Below, one piece after another: positions 1 to 6,631 of a stretch of 8,314 bases of DNA; within the stretch, counting starts at the first letter, position 1, and each line of letters opens with the position of its first letter. Made by a program: the position numbers and the translations under genes. This DNA is from Candidatus Brocadiia bacterium (GTDB lineage: Bacteria > Planctomycetota > PUPC01 > DSUN01): the NCBI GenBank assembly GCA_016782825.1, contig JADHXT010000134.1, positions 1 to 8,314 of the forward strand, written 5' to 3'. The notes under the pieces are model-generated. The model made no database searches, had not been told where the DNA came from, and saw only the letters and a program-made list of their open reading frames with translations.

Positions 1-1
1 C

Positions 2-2890
2 ACCCAGGCGCCGCCGGCGCTGATCGTCGCGCCCGTCCAGGCCCTCCTTCAGCCCGTGGCCGACGCCGATGCAGTGGCCGCCGCCACCCTGGAGTTGCGC
101 GTCGGCGGTCGCGCCCGCATCGAGGCCCTCGCCGAGTGGCTCGTCGAGCGTGGCCTCACCCGCGCCACCATGGTGGAGCAGCCCGGCGGGTTCAGCATCC
201 GTGGCGGCATCCTCGACGTGCATCCCCATGCCGCCGCCACGCCGGTGCGCATCGAGTTCTTCGGCGACGAGATCGAGAGCATCCGCAGCTTCGACATCGA
301 GACTCAGCGCTCCAGTGAGCGCCTCGAGTCGTGCGAGATTCTTGCCTTCGGCGGGCCGGCGCTCATCCAGGGGGCCACGGCCGCCGCCGGCTCCTTCACA
401 CGCCTCCTTCCGCAGGAAACCTGGGTGTGCCTCCACGAGCCGCTCGACATCCAGGCCCGCGCGGCGCAGGCCATCGACCAGCTCGGCCCGCCCGCCGGCC
501 TCATCGGCTACGACGACGCCTTCGCCGCCTGGAGCCGCTTCCCCATGCTCCACACCTACGCCCTGCCCGCGGCCGTGGGCGAGGGCGCCGTCACGTTCGA
601 CATGCACGCCATCCACGGCTTCGACGGCAAGCTGGAGAGCGTGACCGTCGAACTCGAACGCCTCGCCAGCGGCAACGACCGCGTGTGCATCTTCTGTAGC
701 AGCGTGGGCGAGCGCCAGCGCTTGGAGGAACTGCTGGCCGAAGCCCAGTTTGCCCTCGCCGGCCGGCTCGAGTACCGCGAGGGCCACCTTTCCGTGGGCT
801 TCGAGGCCCACGAGCACCGCTTTGCGTGTGTGGGCCACCACGAGGTGTTCAGCCGCTACGCCCAGCGCCAGCGCCCGCGGCGGGCCAAGGCCGCGCCCGT
901 GGAAAGCTTCCTCGAGCTGAAGCAGGGCGACTTGGTGGTGCACATCGCCCACGGCATCGGCCGCTTCCTGGGCATGGAGGGCCTGAAGCGTCGGGGCGAG
1001 CTGGAGGACTTCCTCACCCTCGAGTTTGCCGACCACGTGCGCCTCTACGTGCCGGCCACCAAGATTCAGCTCGTGCAGAAGTACATCGGCGCCGTCCGCG
1101 GCCGGCCCACGCTCTCCAAGATCGGCGGCACCCGCTGGGCCGCGCGCAAGGAGGCCGCCAAGGAGGCCGTCCGCGACCTGGCCCAGGACCTGCTGCGCGT
1201 CCAGGCCGTCCGCGAGCACAGCCCCGGCATCGCCTACCCCGTCGACGACGCCCTCGCCGCCGAGTTCGAGCACGCCTTCCTCTACCAGGAAACCCCCGAC
1301 CAGCTCGTCGCCAACGACGAGATCAAGGCCGACATGGCCAAGCCCCGGCCCATGGACCGCCTGCTGTGCGGCGACGTGGGCTACGGCAAGACCGAGCTGG
1401 CCATGCGCGCCGCCTTCCGAGCCGTGGCCGCCGGCCGCCAGATGGCCGTGCTTGTGCCCACCACCATCCTCGCCCAGCAGCACTTCCGCACCTTCACCGA
1501 GCGATTCGCCGACTACCCCGTGCTCGTCGAATCCCTCAGCCGTTTCAAGACTCCCGCCGAGCAGCGCGAGATCCTCCAGCGCGCCGCCGAAGGCACCGTC
1601 GACATCCTCATCGGCACCCACCGCATCCTCTCCGCCGACGTGAGCTTCCGCGACCTCGGCCTCGTGGTCATCGACGAAGAGCAGCGCTTCGGCGTCGACC
1701 ACAAGGAGCGCCTCAAGCACTTCCGCGCCACCATCGACGTCCTCACAATGACCGCCACCCCCATCCCCCGCACGCTCCACATGTCCATGCTCGGCATCCG
1801 CGACATCTCCACCCTCGACACCCCGCCGCAAGACCGCCTGGCCATCCGCACCCAGGTGTGCCGCCCTACCCCCACGCTCATCCGCGACGCCATCCTCCGC
1901 GAGCTGGCACGCGACGGCCAGATATTCTTCGTCCACAACCGCGTCTACAACATCGACGAGGTGGCCCGAGGCCTCGCCAAGCTCGTGCCCGAGGCCCGCA
2001 TCGTGGTGGGACACGGCCAGATGAACGAGCACCTCCTCGAAGAACGCATGACCGAGTTTGTCGAAGGCCGAGCCGACATCCTCGTCTCCACCACCATCAT
2101 CGAATCCGGCCTCGACATCCCCCGCGCCAACACCCTGTTCATCAACCGCGCCGACATGTTCGGTCTGGCCGAGCTCCACCAGCTGCGCGGGCGCGTCGGC
2201 CGCTACAAGCACCGCGCCCACGCCTACTTCCTCCTCCCCCCCGACCGGCCCCTCACCAAGACCGCCCTCCAGCGACTGAAGGCCATCGAGGACTTCGACG
2301 AGCTCGGCGCCGGCTTCCGCATCGCCATGCGCGACCTCGAAATCCGCGGCGCCGGCAACATCCTCGGCAGCGAGCAGTCCGGCCACCTCGCCAACGTGGG
2401 CTACGCCCTCTACTGCAAGCTCCTCGAGCAGACCGTCAAGGAACTCCGCAACGAGCCCGTCGTCGAGAAAGTGGACGTGGATGTGGACATCGGCCTCGAC
2501 GCCTACCTCCCCACCGACTATGTGCCCGACGACCGCCAACGCATGGACATCTACCGCACGTTCGCCCGCGCCGAAGACCCCGGCCAGCTTGCCGCCGTCG
2601 GCGACGAGATGACCGACCGCTTCGGCGAAATGCCCGACCCCGTCCGCCGCCTGATATCCCGCCACGAGGTCCGCATCTGCCTCGAACACCACGGCATCAC
2701 CGCCATCGGCCGCCGCCCCGGCTACCTGCTGCTCACCTTCTACGACCGCGACAAGCTCCGCGCCCGCTTCGCCGCCGCCGGCCGCTCCCTCCGCATCATC
2801 GACGGCCACACCGCCCACCTCGTCCACCCCCGCCACCTCACCGACCCCCTCCAGATCGTCGAGCACTTGCGGGGGTTGTTTGCGGAGTGA
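2..2890 (+). CDS. mfd: Transcription-repair coupling factor Mfd (5' partial)
   Basis: Mfd is an ATP-dependent DNA translocase that pushes stalled RNA polymerase off DNA lesions and recruits UvrA for strand-specific excision repair. The frame is open through the left edge, so the GTG at 56 is not the real start. About 962 codons are visible, against roughly 1150 in E. coli Mfd, so the first one to two hundred residues are outside. Domains in order: the end of the UvrB-homology module (to about 700), the CarD-like RNA polymerase interaction domain beginning near 908 (QGDLVVHIAHGIGRF), the RecG-like helicase core, and the C-terminal TRCF domain (about 2480-2890). Helicase motifs are intact: Walker A GDVGYGKT at 1370-1393, DEEQ at 1673-1684, TATPIPRTL at 1751-1777 and QLRGRVGR at 2180-2203. 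There is no frameshift. Codon use is strongly G/C-ending. No T-rich terminator follows the TGA. Identity is very secure. Confidence 0.97.
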   Translation, partial: TQAPPALIVAPVQALLQPVADADAVAAATLELRVGGRARIEALAEWLVERGLTRATMVEQPGGFSIRGGILDVHPHAAATPVRIEFFGDEIESIRSFDIETQRSSERLESCEILAFGGPALIQGATAAAGSFTRLLPQETWVCLHEPLDIQARAAQAIDQLGPPAGLIGYDDAFAAWSRFPMLHTYALPAAVGEGAVTFDMHAIHGFDGKLESVTVELERLASGNDRVCIFCSSVGERQRLEELLAEAQFALAGRLEYREGHLSVGFEAHEHRFACVGHHEVFSRYAQRQRPRRAKAAPVESFLELKQGDLVVHIAHGIGRFLGMEGLKRRGELEDFLTLEFADHVRLYVPATKIQLVQKYIGAVRGRPTLSKIGGTRWAARKEAAKEAVRDLAQDLLRVQAVREHSPGIAYPVDDALAAEFEHAFLYQETPDQLVANDEIKADMAKPRPMDRLLCGDVGYGKTELAMRAAFRAVAAGRQMAVLVPTTILAQQHFRTFTERFADYPVLVESLSRFKTPAEQREILQRAAEGTVDILIGTHRILSADVSFRDLGLVVIDEEQRFGVDHKERLKHFRATIDVLTMTATPIPRTLHMSMLGIRDISTLDTPPQDRLAIRTQVCRPTPTLIRDAILRELARDGQIFFVHNRVYNIDEVARGLAKLVPEARIVVGHGQMNEHLLEERMTEFVEGRADILVSTTIIESGLDIPRANTLFINRADMFGLAELHQLRGRVGRYKHRAHAYFLLPPDRPLTKTALQRLKAIEDFDELGAGFRIAMRDLEIRGAGNILGSEQSGHLANVGYALYCKLLEQTVKELRNEPVVEKVDVDVDIGLDAYLPTDYVPDDRQRMDIYRTFARAEDPGQLAAVGDEMTDRFGEMPDPVRRLISRHEVRICLEHHGITAIGRRPGYLLLTFYDRDKLRARFAAAGRSLRIIDGHTAHLVHPRHLTDPLQIVEHLRGLFAE

Positions 2891-2900
2891 GAGTGGCGCG

Positions 2901-2909
2901 TGCTATACT
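2901..2909 (+). promoter_or_regulatory. Probable extended -10 promoter of the GIY-YIG endonuclease gene
   Basis: TGC-TATACT forms an extended -10 element: TG at 2901-2902 and the hexamer at 2904-2909, with five of six bases matching TATAAT. No good -35 hexamer lies 16-18 bases upstream, where the sequence overlaps the last codons of mfd. A TG-extended -10 can compensate for that. The predicted transcription start is near 2916, giving a leader of about 62 bases before the GTG start at 2978. The element suggests the nuclease has its own transcription rather than relying on read-through from mfd. Confidence 0.5.
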
Positions 2910-2910
2910 T

Positions 2911-2938
2911 CCTGGTACTTCAGAACTGAAGAGCCAGG
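2911..2938. promoter_or_regulatory. Imperfect inverted repeat over the predicted nuclease transcription start (operator candidate)
   Basis: The arms CCTGG (2911-2915) and CTTCAG (2918-2923) are mirrored by CTGAAG (2926-2931) and CCAGG (2934-2938) around a central AA. In total 22 of 28 positions are symmetric. It starts one base after the -10 hexamer and covers the predicted +1. That placement is typical of a repressor operator. Without a T-run on either strand it is a poor rho-independent terminator for mfd. It could instead fold in the mRNA as a stem with a loop of about 6 bases. Symmetry and position are seen; operator function is inference. Confidence 0.45.
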
Positions 2939-2965
2939 GTTGCACGGAGTTGGCAGCACTCAGCC

Positions 2966-2972
2966 GAGGAGG
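2966..2972 (+). promoter_or_regulatory. Strong Shine-Dalgarno site for the endonuclease gene
   Basis: GAGGAGG ends five bases before the GTG at 2978. This decides the start codon of the endonuclease, which begins with two consecutive GTG codons. The first has the better spacing. Confidence 0.7.
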
Positions 2973-2977
2973 CCCCC

Positions 2978-3565
2978 GTGGTGGAGCCATACGATCCACT
3001 CAGCTACGACAACTTGGCTCGGAGCGTGGTGGGCGCGCTGATCGAGCGGGCTGTCGGCCCTCTGCCACCAAGGACGCCTTTCGCTGGGCCGGGTGTCTAT
3101 GCGATCTACTACAGTGGTGGGTTTGCAGCGTACGCCAGCATCTCCTCCCCCGACTGTACGCAGCCCATCTACGTGGGCAAGGCCGACCCACCAGGTGGCA
3201 GGAAGGGAGTGCTCGTTGAGGAGGCCATGCGCGCGCAGAAACTATACAGTCGCTTGCGGGAACATGCGGGTTCAGTCCGGGACGCAGCAAACCTGGATGT
3301 GGCCGATTTCAGGTGCCGCTACCTAGTCGTGCAACCCGTCTGGATCAGGCTGGCGGAGCAGTTTCTCGTATCCCATTTCAGGCCCATCTGGAACTGTGTG
3401 ATCGACGGGTTTGGCAGCCACGTGCCAGGCATAGGGCGCCCAGGCACTAAGAGCTCTGCTTGGGATGTGCTGCATCCTCGTGAGTCGAGAGCATTGGTCG
3501 GTGATGTGGACGAGGAGCGCAGGAAGATACTTGGCACACTCCGTGACTTCCTCACGGAAGCTTGA
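2978..3565 (+). CDS. Eco29kI-like GIY-YIG type II restriction endonuclease
   Basis: A 195-residue protein with the features of Eco29kI-family restriction enzymes, which are GIY-YIG nucleases that cut short palindromic sites; characterised relatives recognise CCGCGG. Visible features are the GIY-like strand GVYAIYY (39-45), the YIG-like strand PIYVGKA (63-69), an R-x-x-x-H helix motif (R82, H86), the metal-binding glutamate candidate E127, and N139 in the segment FRPIWNCVIDGFG. The last segment is highly typical of Eco29kI. The length is close to Eco29kI, which is about 210 residues. Initiation is at GTG with a strong Shine-Dalgarno. The gene faces a DNA methyltransferase gene tail to tail across 16 bases, which supports a restriction-modification pair. 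Codons are less G/C-biased than in mfd (about 57% GC in one 60-base line counted by hand), pointing to horizontal gain. All expected catalytic residues appear present. The actual target site cannot be read from sequence. Confidence 0.88.
   Translation: MVEPYDPLSYDNLARSVVGALIERAVGPLPPRTPFAGPGVYAIYYSGGFAAYASISSPDCTQPIYVGKADPPGGRKGVLVEEAMRAQKLYSRLREHAGSVRDAANLDVADFRCRYLVVQPVWIRLAEQFLVSHFRPIWNCVIDGFGSHVPGIGRPGTKSSAWDVLHPRESRALVGDVDEERRKILGTLRDFLTEA
3541..3557. terminator. Hairpin at the 3' end of the endonuclease gene, possible weak bidirectional terminator
   Basis: CCGTGA (3541-3546) and TCACGG (3552-3557) form a perfect 6-bp stem with a 5-base loop, just before the endonuclease stop codon. It is followed by a pyrimidine-rich CCCTCTCTTCTCT stretch rather than a true T-run. 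It could slow polymerase where the two genes converge. The stem is short and lies in coding sequence, so chance is a real alternative. Confidence 0.25.
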
Positions 3566-3581
3566 TCGAGCCCTCTCTTCT

Positions 3582-5138
3582 CTATGCCCGAAGCTCCACC
3601 GCAGTCTCATACAGCTCCACCCGCTTCTTCGCATCCCCCATCCGCACGGAGGAGCGGATGATGCTCGTGCCCGTGCGCTTCTTCCGCACGCGGTGCATCT
3701 CCACCCGCTCGAATCCGCACTGCTCGGCGATCTGCGCGAAGTACTCGTCGGTCTTGAACTCGATGCCCTGGAGGATGTTGTTGCCGATGACGACCACTAC
3801 CGCACCGCCCGGCGCCATGATCTCGTGTGCGGCCCGACAGAACCTGAGGCAGTCGTTGAAGTAGGTCACGGCGTAGTTCGCCCACCCGCCGCCGCCATAC
3901 ACACCCTTCTCTGTGTTGCGCCCCCGCAGCTCATCGAGCTGCTCTGGCAGCCCATCGCACGCGAGATCGAGCGGCACCTCTGGTCCCGACCTGACGGTTT
4001 GCCAGAACTTCCCGAAGCTCGTCTGCTCCATGTCTTTGAGCGCCGCGCGGTGCTCCACAAGGCCAAGCCAGAACAGATGGGGGCGTGTGTTGCGGATGTA
4101 GTGGTAGTTGTTCAAGTACGGTGGCGAGGTGATCAGGAAATCCACACTCCGTGGCGGCACATTCGCATAGCCGTCGAGGAAAGATTCGTGGAAGAGCTCC
4201 GCCCTTGGAGGCTGTTCCCTGGAAGCGAATCGCAACTGGAGTTGCGCCACATCGCACGCGATCTCCCCGAGCTTGGCTGCGACGATGCTCGCAACGTCTG
4301 CTTCCAGGACATCGTCTTTCCCTGCCGCCGACCGCGTGCCCAAGCTGGGTTCATACGAGTAGTTCGAGAAACTCACCAGGACCGAGCCAAGAGCCACGCG
4401 CAGCACGTCGCGCAGCCAGCCTTCGTGCTGTTCGCCAGCGAAGTCGAGCACGTGGAGGACGAGGCGCTCGACCTTCGGGCTGAAGAACGGCACCCGGCTC
4501 TTGAACTGCGCGGGCGGAGAGCTCTTCGGCGCAGCGCGCGTACGAGAGTCCATGAACTGCTTGAAATCGTGCACGAGCTTCTTGAGCTTGGCCAGATTGT
4601 ACCGCGGGCACTGCACCTTCACTCGACTGACGAGCGCGGCGTAGGGGTTGATCTCGAACCCGATCGCGCTGTGCCCGCGTTCGACCGCTTCCACGAGAGT
4701 GGTGCCCACCCCGGCAAACGGGTCGAGCACCGTCACGTCCCGAGGTTCTTTCTCGCTGGCTGCTTCGAGGACGCTGCCGACAAATGATGACGAGAAGCCG
4801 GCGATCCACGGCACCCAGCGGTGGAGGGGTTGGTTCCGGTTCTTCGTAAAGGCCGTGTCGCCGAAGCCCGTCGCCAGCTTTCCTGGGGTAACAGGCTTGG
4901 CATCTTTCGCAGTGAAAGGCAGCTCATACTGCACGTCTGGCTCGGCGACGATTCCCGCAGGCTCTCGATGCGCCAGCCACGCTTCGAGAGCCGAGCGCAG
5001 GAACCGCCATTCTCGCCCCACCTTCTGGCCCGGCACCTTGTTGGCACGAGCCAGTTCCCGCATCGTTTTCTCGCTGACCCGAACGAACGTGGCTGCTTCA
5101 CGCAGGGTGATAACGTCAGTTGCTAAGCGTTCACTCAA
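3582..5138 (-). CDS. Amino-type DNA methyltransferase with N-terminal excisionase-family HTH (type II modification enzyme)
   Basis: A 518-residue protein. Residues about 11-57 form an excisionase/MerR-like helix-turn-helix (LREAATFVRVSEKTMRELAR, then KVGREWRF and LEAWLAH). A linker follows. The methyltransferase core runs motif X-like (about 103-125), SAM-binding motif I DPFAGVGTT (139-147) with the acidic FEIN strand end (161-164), about 190 residues that could hold the target-recognition region, catalytic motif IV TSPPY (337-341) followed by LNNYHYIRN, and the strand PGGAVVVVIGNN (443-454). TSPPY indicates transfer to an exocyclic amino group (N4-cytosine or N6-adenine), not C5-cytosine: no PCQ motif is seen. 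The start is TTG at 5138, because AGGAGG lies 8 bases upstream, an in-frame TAG lies just before that, and the next Met is only at residue 26, inside the HTH. It should protect the host from the convergent GIY-YIG nuclease. The HTH suggests self-regulation, which is inference. Confidence 0.88.
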   Translation of the reverse strand: MSERLATDVITLREAATFVRVSEKTMRELARANKVPGQKVGREWRFLRSALEAWLAHREPAGIVAEPDVQYELPFTAKDAKPVTPGKLATGFGDTAFTKNRNQPLHRWVPWIAGFSSSFVGSVLEAASEKEPRDVTVLDPFAGVGTTLVEAVERGHSAIGFEINPYAALVSRVKVQCPRYNLAKLKKLVHDFKQFMDSRTRAAPKSSPPAQFKSRVPFFSPKVERLVLHVLDFAGEQHEGWLRDVLRVALGSVLVSFSNYSYEPSLGTRSAAGKDDVLEADVASIVAAKLGEIACDVAQLQLRFASREQPPRAELFHESFLDGYANVPPRSVDFLITSPPYLNNYHYIRNTRPHLFWLGLVEHRAALKDMEQTSFGKFWQTVRSGPEVPLDLACDGLPEQLDELRGRNTEKGVYGGGGWANYAVTYFNDCLRFCRAAHEIMAPGGAVVVVIGNNILQGIEFKTDEYFAQIAEQCGFERVEMHRVRKKRTGTSIIRSSVRMGDAKKRVELYETAVELRA

Positions 5139-5152
5139 GGCTATAGCCTCCT
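5139..5152 (-). promoter_or_regulatory. Shine-Dalgarno of the methyltransferase gene overlapping a perfect palindrome
   Basis: Read on the minus strand, AGGAGG (plus coordinates 5147-5152) is followed by eight bases and the TTG start. GGCTATAGCC (5139-5148) is a perfect 10-base palindrome that uses the last two G bases of the Shine-Dalgarno and ends directly at the start codon. This fixes TTG as the start and offers a candidate protein-binding site or a small structure able to limit translation. Confidence 0.55.
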
Positions 5153-5164
5153 ATATCTTCCGCT

Positions 5165-5192
5165 ATCTTACCGCCACGAGCGTCATTGTCAA
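5165..5192 (-). promoter_or_regulatory. Probable sigma-70-type promoter of the methyltransferase gene
   Basis: On the minus strand a perfect -35 hexamer TTGACA (plus coordinates 5187-5192) is separated by 16 bases from TAAGAT (5165-5170), a four-of-six match to the -10 consensus. The predicted transcription start is near 5158, leaving a leader of about 20 bases that consists mainly of the Shine-Dalgarno and the GGCTATAGCC palindrome. Its strong -35 contrasts with the extended -10-only nuclease promoter. This fits the usual need for the methyltransferase to be expressed first after entry into a new host. Confidence 0.6.
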
Positions 5193-5292
5193 GGTGCAAA
5201 TGCGCAGTTATCCGGCACGGTGCACTTGAACAAGGGGCAGAAATCTGGTCTGGGGGCTGGAGCTTGGCAGTAGCTTGCCGCCGCGGACTCTC
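5193..5292. other. Intergenic spacer between the restriction system and the sugar-catabolism cluster
   Basis: I see no gene here. Small symmetric elements are present: CTTG-AA-CAAG at 5225-5234, GGCA/TGCC around 5266-5279, and a CCGCGG hexamer at 5281-5286. None is followed by a T-run on the minus strand, so I cannot identify a terminator for the oxidoreductase gene ending at 5293. Confidence 0.5.
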
Positions 5293-6609
5293 TCACAGAT
5301 GCCACGGCTCGCGGTAGGCGCGGGCGAGGGTGCGGGTGGCGGTGGGGTCGCCGACGATGGCCTCGCGCTGCGGGTCCCAGCGGATGCGGCGTCCGAGGCG
5401 CATGGCGAGGTTGCCCAGATGGGCCACGGTGATGCTGCGATGGCCCACCTCGATGGGGGTGATGGGCTCCTCGCGGGTCTTGATGCAGTCGAGGAAGTCG
5501 CGGCGGTGGCCCTGGCGGTGTCCCTCGTTGGGGCTGGCGAGATGGATCTCGTCGGGGCCGATCCGCTCTTCGAGCAGGCTGGCGGGCTCGGCGCGGATGT
5601 AGCCGCCGCGGCGGACCTGGATCCATCCCCGCTCGCCGATCCACTTGATGCCGCCGCTCATGTAGTTTGTGCTGCCCACGCGCATCTGGATGCCGCCGGC
5701 GTAGGTGCAGGTGAAGCGGTAGCGGTAGGCGGCGTCCCAGATGCCGTCGGTGGGGAATTCGCCCACGCCCTCCACCTCGAGGGGGCCGGTGCCGTCCCAG
5801 CCCATGCCCCAGTGGGCGATGTCGAGCTGGTGGGCGCCGTCGTCGGTCACCTGGCCGCCGGAGTAGTCGAGGATCCAGCGGAAGTTCCAGTGGCACCGCA
5901 GGGGCGTGTAGGGTGCCCAGGGGGCGGGGCCGAGCCACATGTTGTAGTCGAAGCCCTTGGGCACGGGCTGCGCCTTCTGGGCCTCGAGCAGGTGGCACAT
6001 CTTGCGCCCCTGGGGCCGGAAGCCCTCGGCGAGGCCCACGTCCACGCGCTGGATCTTGCCGAGGCGGCCGTTGCGGACCAGCTCGCAGGCGAAGCGGAAG
6101 TGGCGGGTGCTGCGCTGCCACGAGCCCATCTGCCACACGATGCCGGCCTGGCGCACGGCGCGCACCATGGCCTGGCCGTCGGCGATGGTGAGGGCCAGGG
6201 GCTTCTCGCCATACACGTCTTTGCCGGCGCGGCAGGCCATGAGGCAGGGCACGGCGTGCCAGTGGTCGGGCAGCGAGATGACGAAGGCGTCGATGTGCGG
6301 ATTCTCGATCACGTCGCGGAAGTCGTGCACCTCGGCGCAGTCGGCAGTCTGGTATGCCTTGTTGATCACGCCGAGGGCGGTGCGGCGGCGGGCGTAGTCC
6401 ACGTCGCACGCGTGGGTAATCTGGCAGTCGGCCTCCTGCACGAAGCCCTTCACGTGGCGGAGGCCCATGGAGCCGAGGCCGATCATGCCCAGGGTGATGC
6501 GTTCGCTGGCGGCGGGGCGGCCGTCCTTGCCGAGGGCCGAGGCACGAACGACAAACGGCGCGGCCGCGAGGGCGGCGGACCTGAGGAAGGCACGGCGGGT
6601 GGGGCGCAT
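5293..6609 (-). CDS. Gfo/Idh/MocA family oxidoreductase with twin-arginine signal
   Basis: A 438-residue NAD(P)-dependent dehydrogenase-fold protein, probably acting on a sugar or sugar derivative. The N-terminus MRPTRRAFLRSAALAAAPFV has the twin arginines R5-R6 and a hydrophobic stretch, so Tat export as a folded, cofactor-loaded protein is likely. The Rossmann motif GLGSMG is at 44-49, PDHWH at 114-118, and the family hallmark GEKP at 134-137. The C-terminal substrate domain carries GGQVTDDGAHQLDIAHW (251-267), with the conserved G-G, D, H and D-x-x-H positions typical of the catalytic region. The ATG at 6609 has GGAG six bases upstream. It lies 22 bases after the PfpI-like gene and is probably the last gene of the operon. 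Similar Tat-tagged paralogues are abundant in Planctomycetota. The substrate cannot be assigned. Confidence 0.9.
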   Translation of the reverse strand: MRPTRRAFLRSAALAAAPFVVRASALGKDGRPAASERITLGMIGLGSMGLRHVKGFVQEADCQITHACDVDYARRRTALGVINKAYQTADCAEVHDFRDVIENPHIDAFVISLPDHWHAVPCLMACRAGKDVYGEKPLALTIADGQAMVRAVRQAGIVWQMGSWQRSTRHFRFACELVRNGRLGKIQRVDVGLAEGFRPQGRKMCHLLEAQKAQPVPKGFDYNMWLGPAPWAPYTPLRCHWNFRWILDYSGGQVTDDGAHQLDIAHWGMGWDGTGPLEVEGVGEFPTDGIWDAAYRYRFTCTYAGGIQMRVGSTNYMSGGIKWIGERGWIQVRRGGYIRAEPASLLEERIGPDEIHLASPNEGHRQGHRRDFLDCIKTREEPITPIEVGHRSITVAHLGNLAMRLGRRIRWDPQREAIVGDPTATRTLARAYREPWHL

Positions 6610-6631
6610 GGTGTTCTCCGAGTCATCGGGG

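Noticed and set aside
56..58. GTG at 56 as the start of mfd
   Set aside because: The frame is open to base 2 and the upstream residues (ALIVAPVQALLQPV) match the expected interior of Mfd, so this is an internal valine codon.
826..3219. Long 797-codon plus-strand open frame overlapping mfd and the endonuclease gene
   Set aside because: Its translation is a run of Arg, Pro and His without domain structure. It is an out-of-frame shadow of GC-rich mfd, and overlaps a real gene along most of its length.
3465..4787. 440-codon plus-strand frame opposite the methyltransferase gene
   Set aside because: No motifs seen; the minus strand carries intact methyltransferase motifs I and IV and an HTH, plus a promoter and Shine-Dalgarno.
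5262..5279. GGCA/TGCC stem considered as terminator of the oxidoreductase operon
   Set aside because: Stem of only four pairs and no T-run on the minus strand.
2888..5295. Similar sequence after the two host stop codons (TGAGAG on each side, facing inward), considered as insertion-site repeats
   Set aside because: Only six bases match exactly, three being the stop codon itself, and they are inverted, not direct. Chance is sufficient.
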